From assembly GCA_022478985.1 (NCBI GenBank), contig JAKSZP010005258.1, forward strand, positions 1 through 64,000: a DNA stretch of 64,000 nucleotides, written 5' to 3'. The stretch's first letter is position 1. Every line of letters starts with the position of its first letter. This DNA is from Massospora cicadina (Eukaryota > Entomophthoromycota > Entomophthoromycetes > Entomophthorales > Entomophthoraceae). This document shows positions 1 through 11,109 of this stretch, piece after piece. Position numbers and translations under genes: made by a program. The notes under the pieces were generated by a model that was not told where the DNA came from, did no database searches, and saw only the letters and a program-made list of their open reading frames with translations.

Positions 1-79
1 CCCCCCATTACTCAGGGCGACCTTGCTCACGTAGTAGGTGAGCGCGCTGGGTAACAACTCTTCCACTTCAGATCCCACC

Positions 80-620
80 CCAGTACCCACATAACTCAGC
101 AGAACTGTTATGATGAATCAGCAAAATCTGCTGAGATTGTCAAGTGGAAATTAGTTGAACTTAATTTGAGTGGTAATCTGGCTTCCGATGCCCAGATCTC
201 AAATGGCCAAGAAAAGCATGAAGACTGAGCTATTGGCCAGAACGCCTGATGGTTCAATTCGATTGATGAGTCAATCAAACAAATTACCTCTCTACCAAAG
301 TCATTGGAGATCATTCTCATTGGGCAGGCTATAGCATTGGATGCCATCAACAAGGGTTTAAAAGTCCCCTGTTGACAATTCAGGTGTTGTAGCTGATGTG
401 ATGCCACTGACCAAATGAATGGCCCAGTGACCAAGCGCGGGTGGGTTGGGCATCCTAAATCTGTTCCCAATCAAATGGACCAGACCCTATGTGGGGTGGC
501 CTTGGGGATTCTATCGCTTGTCAGGCCAAACGCCATCACACCAACCATTGGAAATGTAGCTGAGCCTCAATTTGGACATTTGAGTCAAACTGACAGCAAC
601 TCAGCCTGCTGACAAATTTT
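80..620 (+). pseudogene. Unrecognised coding-like remnant
   Basis: The plus strand can be read as a polar protein with few stops, for example residues KLVELNLSGNLASDAQISNG near 150-210 and SLPKSLEIILIGQAIALDAI near 290-350. I do not recognise the family. The amino-acid texture resembles ORF1 of the non-LTR elements elsewhere in the window, but I could not align it to them. It may be the same decayed gene as the open frame just downstream. It could also be chance. Confidence 0.2.
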
Positions 621-1343
621 TTGATGTCAGTTCTCAAGGAACAAACCTGCCCATTCCCAAATAATTCGCCGGTTAGGTTTGAAATTGAGTCCCAATCCCA
701 GATTGTCACTACCCCAATTGACCACTATTTAATCAGTTGCATAGCACTGAGAAAATTGTTGGTCAATTTTCTTCCTTTTCCTTCAATAAAAATTTTGCCA
801 AAAAAACCAAACAATTTTTATTGGATTACTCCTTCTGACTGCATCCCTGATGGCATTTCCCTGGTGGCCTGTCAGTCCATATACCGGATGGGCTCTACCA
901 GTACTTATGAGTCACTATGGCCCCCTCTGTCATCGATTGGATTTAGTGAGTCCAATATTTTATGGCTCTACAACCCCATTATCATGAACTTCCGGCAACA
1001 GTACACAGGAATCTTGTGGCCTTATGTCCACCAATTGCAAGAAAGAATCTGTCTCCTTGCCTCCCCAGTTGAATTGACCCCCTATGCTGATGAAAATATT
1101 GAAATTATCTCTGTGATCCCACCCCCTGCAGAAAGGCCCCCTGGGTCAGGGAGTGGGCTCATTGTGGTTCATCATTGGGATCATACTCACTGTTGTGTTA
1201 CACCAACAATTCATCATTTCCCAATGCCCGGCTCCATATCAAGTCATTTAGTCAGTAATGCCTCTGGCATTCTGGCTTGCTTTTTGGGTGCTTACACATC
1301 CCAACTGGCAGGCCAGTCTAAACTTCTTCTGCCATTTCCATGA
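621..1343 (+). CDS. Hypothetical 240-codon ORF, family unknown
   Basis: This is the longest uninterrupted frame in the first 10 kb: 240 codons from ATG at 621 to TGA at 1341. The predicted protein has no motif I recognise. It has a Pro/Gly-rich patch (PPPAERPPGSGSGLIVVHHW) around residues 170-190 and no clear membrane segment or signal peptide. Its surroundings are repeat-derived and no promoter or intron signals stand out. It may be the less damaged part of a mobile-element ORF1 that begins upstream, a domesticated gene, or a chance open frame. I favour element-derived sequence but cannot prove it. Confidence 0.25.
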   Translation: MMSVLKEQTCPFPNNSPVRFEIESQSQIVTTPIDHYLISCIALRKLLVNFLPFPSIKILPKKPNNFYWITPSDCIPDGISLVACQSIYRMGSTSTYESLWPPLSSIGFSESNILWLYNPIIMNFRQQYTGILWPYVHQLQERICLLASPVELTPYADENIEIISVIPPPAERPPGSGSGLIVVHHWDHTHCCVTPTIHHFPMPGSISSHLVSNASGILACFLGAYTSQLAGQSKLLLPFP

Positions 1344-3654
1344 CACTCCATCAAGATTATGGGATAAGGGTCAGACTCAGTTGGCACGTTCAACTGCTGG
1401 GAATATACATAGATGGAGCTCACCATGATTTTGGGACCAGGAGTATGGGCGACACCATGGGATACTTGGAAGGTAAAATCATATCATGTTCCAGAACTCC
1501 TTAACATATGATTCTAGGGCCGTCTTCGCCCTTAGTTTAAGGAGCTAGATAGGGAAACTCTTGGGAAAATCTGCCTCGTTTTTGAACTTGAATTTAAAGT
1601 GGAAAAGCTGGTTTGTGAAGGTTGAGGGAGCATTGTTTTTTGGATCAGGTGGTCGTTTGTTTAAAACTCTTCAGGGTGTCCATCTCAGATTCCTGCACCA
1701 GTACCGCGTTTACCCTCAGACTTCCCTTCAACTGTGGTGAAGAAATTTAGTGTCACCAGGAGATGATCCTTTGGGTGCAGCATGGCCAGGCGCCTCTCCA
1801 GTTTGAACTGAGGGGATTACTTGTGCCACCGCCGCATTCCCAGGATTATGGGCTGAGGCAGGTTTCTGATGGCGCTAAACGTTTCTTAAAACTTGTAAGG
1901 CCCCTGATAAAGCATCACCTGGGGCTTAAATTGTTCAGCATTCAACTGATTTCGAGGTTTATGCTAGCATTACATTTCCTCTCCATTACATCTCCAGCTT
2001 CATTATTAACACTAACCTGAAATCTAGATAGTTGGTCTTTGACCCTTTATCTACCTGCTCCAAGATTTTTTACTCACCCCTACCCTTGTTTTCCATAATC
2101 TGTAGCAAAAATGGAATATATATAAGATGAGGCATTTCCTCTATTGATTGTGGCGAAGCGTGTGAGGATTAGACAAAAGTTGTAGATAGGACTTAAAGCA
2201 CTCTCATTGCGGGTTTGGATGGGATCACCCTGTTGGCAGGGCCATGTGAATCCTTGAGGGGGCTCCTGCGAGGGAGCTGGAGACAGGCTCAGATTAGTAT
2301 GGCAGCCGCAGGGACTTCCTTGTTGTGACCTGGATGGGGTTTTGCCTGAGCTACCACCAGTTGCCCCTCCACCTGGATCACGAGTAAAACTTTCATATCA
2401 AGGGAGGATCCCAAGCGAGTGGCGGCCATGATGGTAAGGATGTCAGTACAAAGGTTCTGGTGGAACATCCATGCGATCTGGGAGGAGGTGACTTTAGCCG
2501 CCATGGCCAATGGGCGGTACACATAGGCATACTCCATGACCGTCATCTTTACCTGAATGAGAGCTAGGAGGGCAGATTAAGCCACGTCTTGGGAGTCATC
2601 AGAAATGGACGCTCTTTAACCAATTGTAGACTTACGTCATGGTAGGAAAAAGCAACTGTGTTTCAACAAGTTAGTGAACTAGTCCGCCAGGATTTGGGGC
2701 AGGACAGCCACTACTTGAAAATCTAGAGCAACATGGGGCAACTCTTCCTGAGGAGGCAGTAAGCCAGGCCTTAATTCTTATCTGGGAGAAGGTTGCATGT
2801 AATGTTCTTAGCTCCCAAGGGTTCAGGACTGTCATAATCTGGAGAAGGCTGCTCAGAACGTGAGTGAAGTTGGATTTGCCCATGGGAGTAGAGGAAATGG
2901 GTGGCTTTTCTCATGAGTAACAGATAAGAAGATGACCATCAGACACATAATTAGGTGTTCATACCACGCAGGCAGGGCTCGTTATGAAGGCTTATCCACC
3001 AAGAATAGAAAAACAGGTCATCATTCTTAAGAGCTTCGTCTGATGTGATGGATGGGGTTCTAGAACACTGACACAAAGCAGTTGTTCAAGAGGGCCCAGA
3101 TAAGTGCCCACAAGCTGGATAAACCTGCTATGGCAATTTCCCTAATCTGAGTTTTTAGAAAAATCTTGAATAGAAGTTTTAGACTACATTGAGAGTTATA
3201 CTAGCGCAGAGAAAGAGTTTTCTGACCTCTATAAAGCGCATACAAGGACGCAATGGTCTTAGCAAAGTCTGAAGTGTGGTCCATAAGCTTTTCCCTTAGA
3301 TTCCTTAATAAAATAATTTTCAATTTTACAATTTAATTTTTAATTATTTTAAATTTAGAAAATATTATAGAAGGTGAGGCTGCTTTATTCAACTTCTCTG
3401 ATTTACATCTATACCCCAACTACTATGAAAAGCAGGCCAAGTTCTGCTAAGAGTCCATGAGCATCTTATCAATGATGGGAATATTCAGAGGGGTCTTAAT
3501 CTTCAATTTCTCTTCTCACCTGTGTTAGAACTAGTTGGGTACCGTAGAGGACATCAAAACTTTTTGTATGTATATATATTTATTTTTTGAATCATTATCA
3601 ACACCACTTTCATTGTTGACAACTTTATCAGTAAAATTATAAATTTTTTTAAAT
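1344..3654. other. Stretch without a recognised gene
   Basis: No retroelement motif, RNA gene or long open frame is evident. A plus-strand frame at about 2690-2840 reads like protein (LLENLEQHGATLPEEAVSQA) but matches nothing I know. Short open frames at 1763-2020 (+) and 2289-2546 (-) have no supporting features. From about 3300 the DNA becomes strongly AT-rich. Confidence 0.4.
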
Positions 3655-3975
3655 AAGTTTTGGCGGCATCTGTTTAACAAGATCATCATTTCCAAAAGGC
3701 ATGTTAAGCTTCGTCTGAAGTAGCCACATCTGGTTGACTAAAATGACATTTTCAAGGCTTTCTCTTAGTATTAACTGATTTAGTAATATTGTATTTGGTG
3801 GTATCTGGTTAGCCAAGAGACGTTTACAAGGAATCTCCTCATAGACCAATTTAGTATTAATAGGTTTGACAGCACCTGGTTGGCCAGAGCGCCCTTCACA
3901 AGTACTTCCCTCTAATATGCTGTTTTAAGTAATATTTATTTTTGAGGCACCTAATCCACTAAAATGCTATTTTGA
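3655..3975. repeat. Degenerate tandem repeat, unit about 60-80 bp
   Basis: About five imperfect copies of a unit are visible. They are anchored by a core resembling catctggttgacta at about 3665, 3728, 3802, 3870 and 3947, each followed by a variable tail often containing ttagtattaa. Spacing is about 62, 75, 68 and 76 bp. Divergence between copies is high, so the array is old. It lies just upstream of the chromovirus integrase remnant. Confidence 0.55.
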
Positions 3976-3989
3976 GATTACCTAGATTG

Positions 3990-4640
3990 TTACTATCCCC
4001 TTCAGCCCAGATCTTCACACCATGAAAGATTATTACTTTGTGGTGGTCTGGCAACGCCTTAACTGTCACACCTCCTTGCTCAAGTCCTATTATCCCAGTT
4101 AATCTCCCTGAATTAATTAGGTAATATGAGGACTTGGAGAACAATTCCAGAAGCGCACTTACTATACTTTTAAGGATAGAATGATCTTTGAGGACAGGGT
4201 TTAAGTTTCACCCATCCTCCACATTCAGGTTATCCAAGTGCACCATGATTCTCTGACTGTAGACCACCTAGGGTCTAAAAATTGTTTGGAATTGAAAAAA
4301 GAGCTTATGTTTGGGTTCTTTTATAGAGATCTTTTTATAGTCACCATCTATGTAGTGTGCGCTTAATCCAAAGCATTTAGATCAAGGAAAAAAGGCATCT
4401 TAAATCCCCTGCTTCAAGCTGAGGGCCCTTGGACCTCGGTATCTTTAGTTTTTATTGTGGAGCTCCCTCCCATACTTGGGTATGATGCAATTATATTTAT
4501 TGACTGCTTTCCAAAGTTTGAGCTCTTTATCCTTGCAACATAAAATTTGCATCTGAGGAAACTGCTGCACTGTTTGTGAAGCAAGTTAGCTATATTTGGT
4601 CTCCCCAAAGATATAGTAAGCGTGTCATATTTACATGAAA
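3990..4640 (+). pseudogene. Chromovirus (Ty3/Gypsy) integrase remnant, N-terminal and core start
   Basis: Translating with frameshifts gives the usual chromovirus order: a zinc-binding-domain-like stretch (VHHDSLTVDHLGSKNCLELK near 4240-4300), then PWTSVSLVFIVELPPILGYD (near 4425-4485), then AIIFIDCFPKFELFI and a region like SEETAALFVKQV (near 4540-4590). The family normally reads S-M-D-F-I-x-x-L-P at the first catalytic Asp. Here the Asp position is Val, so the copy is dead. The remainder of the integrase and a chromodomain lie at 17930-18830, beyond Gypsy-1, and I infer that the two halves belong to one element. Integrase inserts retrotransposon cDNA into the host chromosome. Confidence 0.7.
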
Positions 4641-5428
4641 TCATTGAGGGAACAAACTGTCAAGGCAAGGCTGGAATAAGAAGTCCAAAAAGGTCAAGCT
4701 GCAGGACCCTCCTTACTTAAAGCACACCTTAGACAAACGCTGGGTGCAGGCCAGATGTACCTAGATTATTACAGGAAAACTTCAGGATGCCCATCCCTGT
4801 GTCTTTGCAGTGGCGTTAAAATGGATGAGTCATATCCTCAACAACGTTGGTTCAGTTTGGTTGCATAGAGATTGGAGTTCAGAACTCGTTCAATTTTTGA
4901 AATTGTAAAAAATGTGACGGTTTAGCTTGCAATCAATCACTTAAGTTCATTTAATCTCGATCTACATTACCCTGGCCAATGGTGGGGTGCGCCAATTACT
5001 TTTTTAGGCTTGGAACCATTTCCCCAATTGACAACACATCTCCCCTTGTTTTAAGTATGGTTCTTGAGATCAGCTTTAATCGTTGGTCAGCTTCCATTTA
5101 ATAAAATCCTTTAGTTTTCGTCTTTTATATGTAACTTGGGCGAACCTTTGCTTGGACCTCTTCAGGGAGGTCCCTAACAACATCAGCCATTTTATATGAA
5201 CAAAATTTACAATCGCGTCTGGTGCACTGCTGGGCCACCCTGGTCCCCTCCAGACCGAGGCACCCAAGTCCTCCTGCCCAGATCACCGCTTGGATATGAA
5301 CTCCTCTTTGGGGTCCACCCAAGGCTTGTTGTCTGTTTGCTATTAATTATACCGCATTGAACACCATTGCCCTGTGTTAATTTAGCTCCAGAACCCTCTG
5401 CAGGGCTATGCTCCCCATGATACTGACA
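4641..5428. other. Unassigned sequence between integrase remnant and Gypsy-1
   Basis: This 0.8-kb stretch is not explained by the chromovirus alignment. Frames on both strands read weakly like protein (minus 5125-5322; plus about 5280-5330, PLGYELLFGVHPRL, reminiscent of an integrase C-terminal segment). I cannot assign them. It may be an older insertion or a diverged part of the same element. Confidence 0.3.
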
Positions 5429-5433
5429 ACTAG
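5429..5433. repeat. Target-site duplication of Gypsy-1 (left copy), actag
   Basis: The five bases actag directly precede the LTR start tgttata. They recur at 17925-17929 directly after the other LTR. A 5-bp duplication is normal for Ty3/Gypsy integrases. Confidence 0.9.
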
Positions 5434-5933
5434 TGTTATAAAATTGGCAGAATCATTAAGATATGCCATAAGCATTTTTTGCACAGGGTTCTGCCCACTG
5501 AGCAAAAGGACTAATGATATGATGATCGTTGTCCTTAAATAATGAAATAAACTATTAAATAAATATGGAGCACTTGCTACCGTCACGCTCTTTTATTTAT
5601 TATAATAAATACAACAGATCTTCGCTGTTCCACTTACTCTAAACTATTAATAAACAACCCTCTCTTAATCATCTCGTCTCACTTAAATTATAGTGACTTC
5701 AGATGATACTGCTTGCATGTCTTAGTAATTTAATATACCATATCTTATTGGTTCTGGCAACTCTTCATTTGTTAATTTCATGATTGCCTAGTTTGAAGCG
5801 ATTTCCCAACAACCTAATATCGCCTCATCTCAAGGCGCTTAAATAATCATTACTCATATTAAACTCAGTGGATCTTATCCATTCTGCTATAATGACTTAG
5901 GGCTTATCATCCAGTTATATCAGAATCGCGACA
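5434..5933 (-). repeat. Gypsy-1 3' LTR
   Basis: This 500-bp repeat begins tgttata and ends gcgaca on the plus strand (TG...CA). It aligns along its length with 17424-17924, sharing for example gcgatttcccaacaacc and ttaaactcag. On the minus strand it is preceded by the polypurine tract aaggggggtaa (5932-5945). Confidence 0.9.
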
Positions 5934-5959
5934 TTACCCCCCTTAACTAGACAAACAGG

Positions 5960-6990
5960 CTACTATTGCTTATACGCCCGAAGGAACTTGGTGTTCACTT
6001 TGTTGATGATCCAACCACTCATGGGGTCCTTAATAGTATATGCATCCATACCCTGTCTTCTTGATAACTTTAAATGGCCCAATCCAGATACTGGCCAGCT
6101 TATGTTTCCACCCAAAAACTGTTTTGATGATGGAATAGAACCATGTCCCCATCTTTGAATTGGGCTAACCCGCTACGCCACCTGATCAGCAGCTTGAGTC
6201 TTAATTTTTTGGCTAAACTGAACGAGTATGCTTTAATTTGCAATTTGATTAAGGTGTCAGCTAGAGTTATCAGATAACGTTGAGGATCCATTCCACCAGT
6301 ATCTTCTGCACAGGAGTATAGCAGCGCTGGAAGGGCAGGGTGTTGTCCATATAGTAATTGAAAGAGACCTTTCCATGTGGCGGAATGATAACTGATATTA
6401 TAGGCGAAAACGGCGGTAGACAAAAGGGAACTCCAATCTGAGGGCGATTCACTACTAATTTATGGAGTATTTTCACTAAGGTCCCATTGACCCGCTCAAC
6501 CATTCCATTAGACTCAGGCTGGTATGGGATTGTCAAAAACCCTCGGATAGCCATCAGCTTGTTAAGCTTTGGGAGGATATAGGAAATGAAGTTAGTTCCA
6601 TTGTCAGTAAAGAGGAACTGAGGGCAGCCATGCCGCTTTAGATGCATTCCATTTTATTTGGCCACTGTGACTGCCCCTAAGTCTCGTATTGCCCTGGCTT
6701 CAAACCACCAGTTTAAGTGGTCAATTGCCACCAAAATGTACTTGGACCAGTTAGCTCCTGTTAACAGAGGCCTGACAACATCAAGGGAAACCGTATGCCA
6801 AGCAAAGTGCGGCTTCACTAGCTGGTATGAGGTCTTCTGGAAGAACGGCTTTTCCACTTGGCACTGGTGACAGGAGGAAATAGTATCAAGCATATCGAAG
6901 TTCATGCTTTCCCAGTAATACCAAGGCCACAATAATTCCAACGTCTTATGCATGCCACAATGCCCAACTGCCCTATGTGCGCTCATGATA
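5960..6990 (-). pseudogene. Gypsy-1 integrase
   Basis: Read on the minus strand from 6990 downward. The zinc-binding domain holds paired His (SAHRAVGHCGMHKT) and CHQC at about 6860-6985. The core shows the first Asp in TVSLDVV (about 6790), the second in FTDNGTNF (about 6600-6625) and the Glu in NGMVERVNGTLV (about 6470-6510). The C-terminal domain contains FKDGDMVLFHHQNSFWVE (about 6100-6160). The DDE residues are all present, but they sit in different reading frames, so no continuous enzyme is made. The Gypsy-2 copy at 11110-12170 is a close relative. Confidence 0.85.
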
Positions 6991-7249
6991 AGGTTAGGCC
7001 ATGCTGATGGTCTTGGGAAGTTTACTGTTTAATTTCCAATCCGCTTGTACAACTCACCATTCCACTGGAAAAAGTTGGCTCGCATTTCATTCAACGCCTT
7101 GATGACTAGTGGCGGCTCATCATTGTAATTTCTGTTGAGCATCATGTCATACACAATATCGCTCAGATCTGCTGTAACTGCAATAGTTGGTAGCCTCAAA
7201 AAGCAATCAGCATTCTGGTGTTTTGCTCCTAGTCGGTGAAGGATCTCAA

Positions 7250-7740
7250 AAATGAAAGCCTGTAGTTTAAGAGCCCACTAGGCTAGACGGCCCTCAGGCT
7301 CCTTAAGGTTCTGCAACCAGCGTAACGAGGTGTGACTTAGTACAACTTTAAACTTTACACCATGCAAATATACTCTGAATTTCTTGTAAGCATAAATTAC
7401 TGCTAAGAACTCCCAAACAGTCACAGTATATTACGTTCATGGCTATTTAGGCTTCAGCTGCAGTACGCCACTGGGTGCTCCTCCCCTGCATCATCTTTTT
7501 GGGACAGAACTGCCCCATAGCAGAAAGAGATGCATCCGTCTGTACAATAAATTTCTTTTCAAAATTTGGGTAGCGTAGCATTGGCGCATTGATCAATGCT
7601 GTTTGAAGTGTATCAATGGAGCATTGACATTGTTCCATACATTTAAACGTGGCGTCCTTTTTTAATAACCTAAACAGTGGACCCACAAATAAACTAAAAT
7701 ATAGTATGAAGCGGCGATAGTAGCCAACCATCCCTAAAAA
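7250..7740 (-). pseudogene. Gypsy-1 RNase H and connection domain
   Basis: Minus-strand residues MVGYYRRFILYFSLFVGPLF (about 7680-7731) are the conserved segment that follows the reverse transcriptase. KKDATFKCMEQCQCSIDTLQ and the RNase H start FIVQTDASLSAMG (about 7510-7560) follow. The first catalytic Asp is present in QTDAS. Downstream, the region around 7300 reads like the C-terminal RNase H segment but is frameshifted. RNase H removes RNA from the RNA-DNA hybrid during reverse transcription. Confidence 0.8.
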
Positions 7741-8560
7741 TACTTGTATATCTTACTTACTTCTAGGTTTAGTCATCTTCCGAATGGCCTCCACCTTAGC
7801 TGGTTGGGGCCTCAGCCCTGTAGCACAACTACAAACCCGAGGTACTCTAGCTGATCCTTTAAAATTGGCATTTCCGGGGTTTTATTTTGATGTTGGCCTC
7901 AGCCAACTGGCGGAATACCTCTTTCAAATGGGTAAGATGCTCAGAAAACGTGCGGGAAAAACGTTGATGTCATCAAGGTATACAAGAATGCATGACAGCT
8001 TCAAATTGCCAAGGATAGTGTTCATCACCCGTTGGAATGTAGCTGGGCATTACACAGCCCTTGTGGCATACGTGTCAGTTAAAAAAAGCCCTTTTGACGT
8101 GATAATGGCGCATTTTTCTTGTTCCGCCACAGGTTACTCAATCTGACAATAGTCAGATATCAAATCCATTGCAGAGAAGTAATGCGCTACTCCCAACTAG
8201 TCCAAAGCATCATCAATTCGTGACAAGGGGTATGAGTCTTTTTCATAAAGCTGTTGAGCTTGCGGTAGTCTATTACTACCTGGGTGGTACCATCCTTCTT
8301 TTTGACAATTAGGACAGGGGAAGCCCATGGGCTCTTCGATGGTTTAAGCATTCCTTGCTCTAGCAGTTTATCGATTTCTGCCATAATAAACTTCTTCTGC
8401 TGTTCTAGATTGGTGGATCAGCTGAGATCTGATGGGGGAATGATACCTAATGTCTACTCAATGGATTACTCCCTGCGCGCACCCTAAATCATGATCATCA
8501 ACAGCAAAGATCTCTTTGTATTTTTGAAATGAGGCTTCCAATTGATCTCTCTGGTTTTCC
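7741..8560 (-). pseudogene. Gypsy-1 reverse transcriptase, YLDD intact
   Basis: On the minus strand, the N-terminal part reads EIDKLLEQGMLKPSKSPWAS, then PVLIVKKKDGTTQVVIDYRK (8187-8384). The active site is Y-L-D-D, encoded at 7969-7980 with both catalytic Asp intact. This is unlike Gypsy-2 and Gypsy-3, which have Asn at the second position. The palm between these parts is frameshifted. The open plus-strand frame at 7784-8146 is an antisense shadow of this domain. Confidence 0.85.
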
Positions 8561-8599
8561 ATTAACCCCATTAGATTCTCATGCGGTACAACTGCCATT

Positions 8600-9430
8600 A
8601 CGCCAGGCTGTGTTTTGATGAGCAGACCAAATTATCCATGAACTGAACTCATGAACTTGAAGGACCTCTTCAGCTGGGATGAAATATAAATATGCCACTA
8701 TTTTGTGTCGGTGGATTTGAATTGGTTTATCCTAAAGATTTGCTACCAAGACCTTGATCTCACCATGTCCCAGAAGTATAATGCCAGGGACCACATGGGA
8801 CTCTAGCTGTGATTGCTGATAGGGCCCAATGACCTCCCCATATAACCCATCAGGCACTTTTACCTCTAACTCGGTGTTTATGATTACTTAGTGTCCAGAG
8901 AGAATAGATATAGGGCCCGCAGATCTAAATGGTAGCCCTTGATATTAATAAATTTGATGGGGAAGGGCACAGGTCTTGATCTTTAGTTGATTATAGCAAG
9001 CTGAAACCACTCCATCACCATATGCAAAATTAATGTTACTCATATGTACCAAATCCTTTGGCATTCCGTTGGAAGTGAAGTAGATTGGGATCCACTGCCC
9101 CAGAATTTCAAATGTCTCTGTGGTCATATCAACAACAACCCCAAAGTGGCGCATAAAAGCAGTTCCAAGTAACAGGTCATAGTTATTGTTTGGTAGCACT
9201 ATGGCTGGGGCTACAAAGAAAATCGACCCAAACTGCAAAGGTAGTGCGCTGTACGCTCCTTTAGAGACGTGCTATTCGCGCCTGCAGTCCCATGCACCAT
9301 ATGATGCTCCACGTTAGGCTTTAATGCCAGCTTTAACACCAACTTTGTGGACACTATATTGATTGGGGCACCCATATTGATTATTGCACAAACTCAGGTT
9401 TTTGCTATGCCAGTGTCACAGTAAGTGCAC
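8600..9430 (-). pseudogene. Gypsy-1 retroviral-type protease and flanking region
   Basis: The minus-strand protease shows AIINMGAPINIVSTKL (about 9340-9405), where the family active site is D-T/S-G. The Asp position is Asn, so this copy is inactive. The C-terminal half reads NNNYDLLLGTAFMRHFGVVV and then FEILGQWIPIYF (9060-9210). YDLLLGTAFM corresponds to the I-G-x-D/x flap-distal motif. This Gag-Pol-processing peptidase is paralogous to 14059-14600 in Gypsy-2. Confidence 0.8.
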
Positions 9431-9499
9431 TCAGAATAAGATGCATACTGATTGCTTAAAACATGGACATTTAACGGATCTCTTTTTCTAATAAAGCTC

Positions 9500-10538
9500 A
9501 TAATAACCTCCCCAACTTTAGGGTATTTTTAACAATAGCGTTCACAGGGAGGGCCACGTTCACCCCTTTTAATAGAAGCGCATCAGCGAATAATCTGGTT
9601 CATCAGTAGAAAGTTGGTCAAAAATTTGACAGGCATAAGGCTTTGGTTGCTCCTGGGGGTCTGCTTCCACCGTATTCATAAATTGTGCTCATGTCAGCAC
9701 ATTCACCCCCCAACCAGTTTCTGATATAGAAAGGCGTCTTCATACTGGGGAACTTTTACTGGATGTACTGGGATAGTTCAGTTGGGACGTTTTGAATTAG
9801 AATATCAGAAGTAGAGAGTCCCATCTCTACTCCGCTCTGAATTTTCCCTAATTGTACTGTTCCTGCGGTAGGGAATGAACCTGACGATAATGAAAACTTC
9901 AGGCCAAATTTAGAGCAACTGCACGAGAAACAAGTGACCCTGTAAGATCTGCTCAATGATTGGTGTAAAACAGGCCACCCCAAAGTTAGGCTGGGGTTGA
10001 GCGGTGTGAACAGACCCTTCCTGATAGTTGAACTGCTGATGACAACTCAGTTGGAAATGAGGCGTGTAGTGATAATAAGGCTGGGGTTACTAAATGGACG
10101 CTGAACTTGGAGAGATAAATCCCCCAAATAAGAAAGTCCAGCTGCAAAGGGGATAGGGTTCCGCTCTATATTAGGTGGAGGGAAGGTAGCGGATAAACGG
10201 CGTAAGATTTAAATGAGTTTAGGCAAAGTTATACCAACTTCTAAATATGGAGCCATAGTATTGAAAAGCTCACGGTATGGTTTCACAGCGAAGTTCAACA
10301 CTATGCATACAACTGATTTAGTTAAAGTCTCTGCCCCAATTAACAAATGGGCTTCTACCATAAAGTGATCACAAATATGGTGAGGGTTTCTTTATGCTGA
10401 AACCCAATGGTTAAGAACTCAGCCTTCTGCTGCACCATTTTCAGAGCTCTTCCAAATATCCACAACACAGTATCTTTTACTTTTTGATAAGTAATAGAAC
10501 TCGTAGGAAGATAGCAAGTTACTTGGTCAGCGCTTTTG
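9500..10538 (-). pseudogene. Gypsy-1 gag, 3' part
   Basis: Minus-strand residues SADQVTCYLPTSSITYQKVK and KDTVLWIFGRALKMVQQKAE (10355-10540) align with Gypsy-2 Gag (15651-15944). The rest of Gag, down to about 9500, is badly frameshifted and I could not find an intact zinc knuckle in it. The N-terminal part of the same gene resumes at 17108, on the far side of Gypsy-2. Confidence 0.75.
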
Positions 10539-10543
10539 ACATC
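10539..10543. repeat. Target-site duplication of Gypsy-2 (left copy), acatc
   Basis: The bases acatc precede the Gypsy-2 LTR start tgttataatt and recur at 17108-17112 after the other LTR. Both lie at the corresponding point of Gypsy-1 gag. Confidence 0.9.
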
Positions 10544-11107
10544 TGTTATAATTATGGATTGTATCATTAGGATCTGTCAAGTTATTTGCACAGGTCGAAC
10601 CCAATAAACAACAGACAGATGATGTGGGGATCATCAGTCCTTTAAACACACTTGAAAATATACTTGATGAGGAGCAATTGCCCCAACTGATTAATTGTTT
10701 TTTATAAATACAGCTACCTTTCGCTGTTTCGTCTCTTCTACGCTAAAAAACTTCCTCTCTCAATCGCCATCTCGCTTATATACAGCGGCTTCAGGCGATA
10801 CTTCTTCTCATGGCTTGGGCTATTCTATTCCACTGATTCTCCTAAAATTTGGCTTGTTATTCTCAAATCCTCTGTCACCCTAATTGTAGGTGATTTTACT
10901 TCATATTCATCAAATGTTGACATCGCCTTATTGCCTTATCGCCTTATATAGAGGAGATTCAATAAAACCCATTATATCCAATAAAATCCTGTTATATATC
11001 AATATCCCCTCATCTCGAGGCACTCAAATAATTGTAACTGATCTATGCTCAGTGGATTCTTCCCTGCTGTCCCAAAATTATCATCCTGTCATATCAGAAT
11101 TGCGACA
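10544..11107 (-). repeat. Gypsy-2 3' LTR
   Basis: This repeat begins tgttataatt and ends gcgaca on the plus strand. It matches 16537-17107, with long identical blocks such as ttgggctattctattccact. The minus strand carries a TATA-like gctgtatataagcg near 10772-10785. The polypurine tract aaggagggggtaa (minus) lies at 11108-11120. Confidence 0.92.
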
Positions 11108-11109
11108 TT

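Noticed and set aside
4253..4282. gaccacctagggtctaaaa as a fourth micro-insert
   Set aside because: It is inside the chromovirus integrase frame (VDHLGSKNCLEL) and has no flanking duplication, so the likeness to the 23-bp core is chance.
6658..8487. Open plus-strand frames at 6658-6870, 7784-8146 and 8284-8487
   Set aside because: They are antisense to Gypsy-1 integrase and reverse transcriptase, whose minus-strand motifs are clear.
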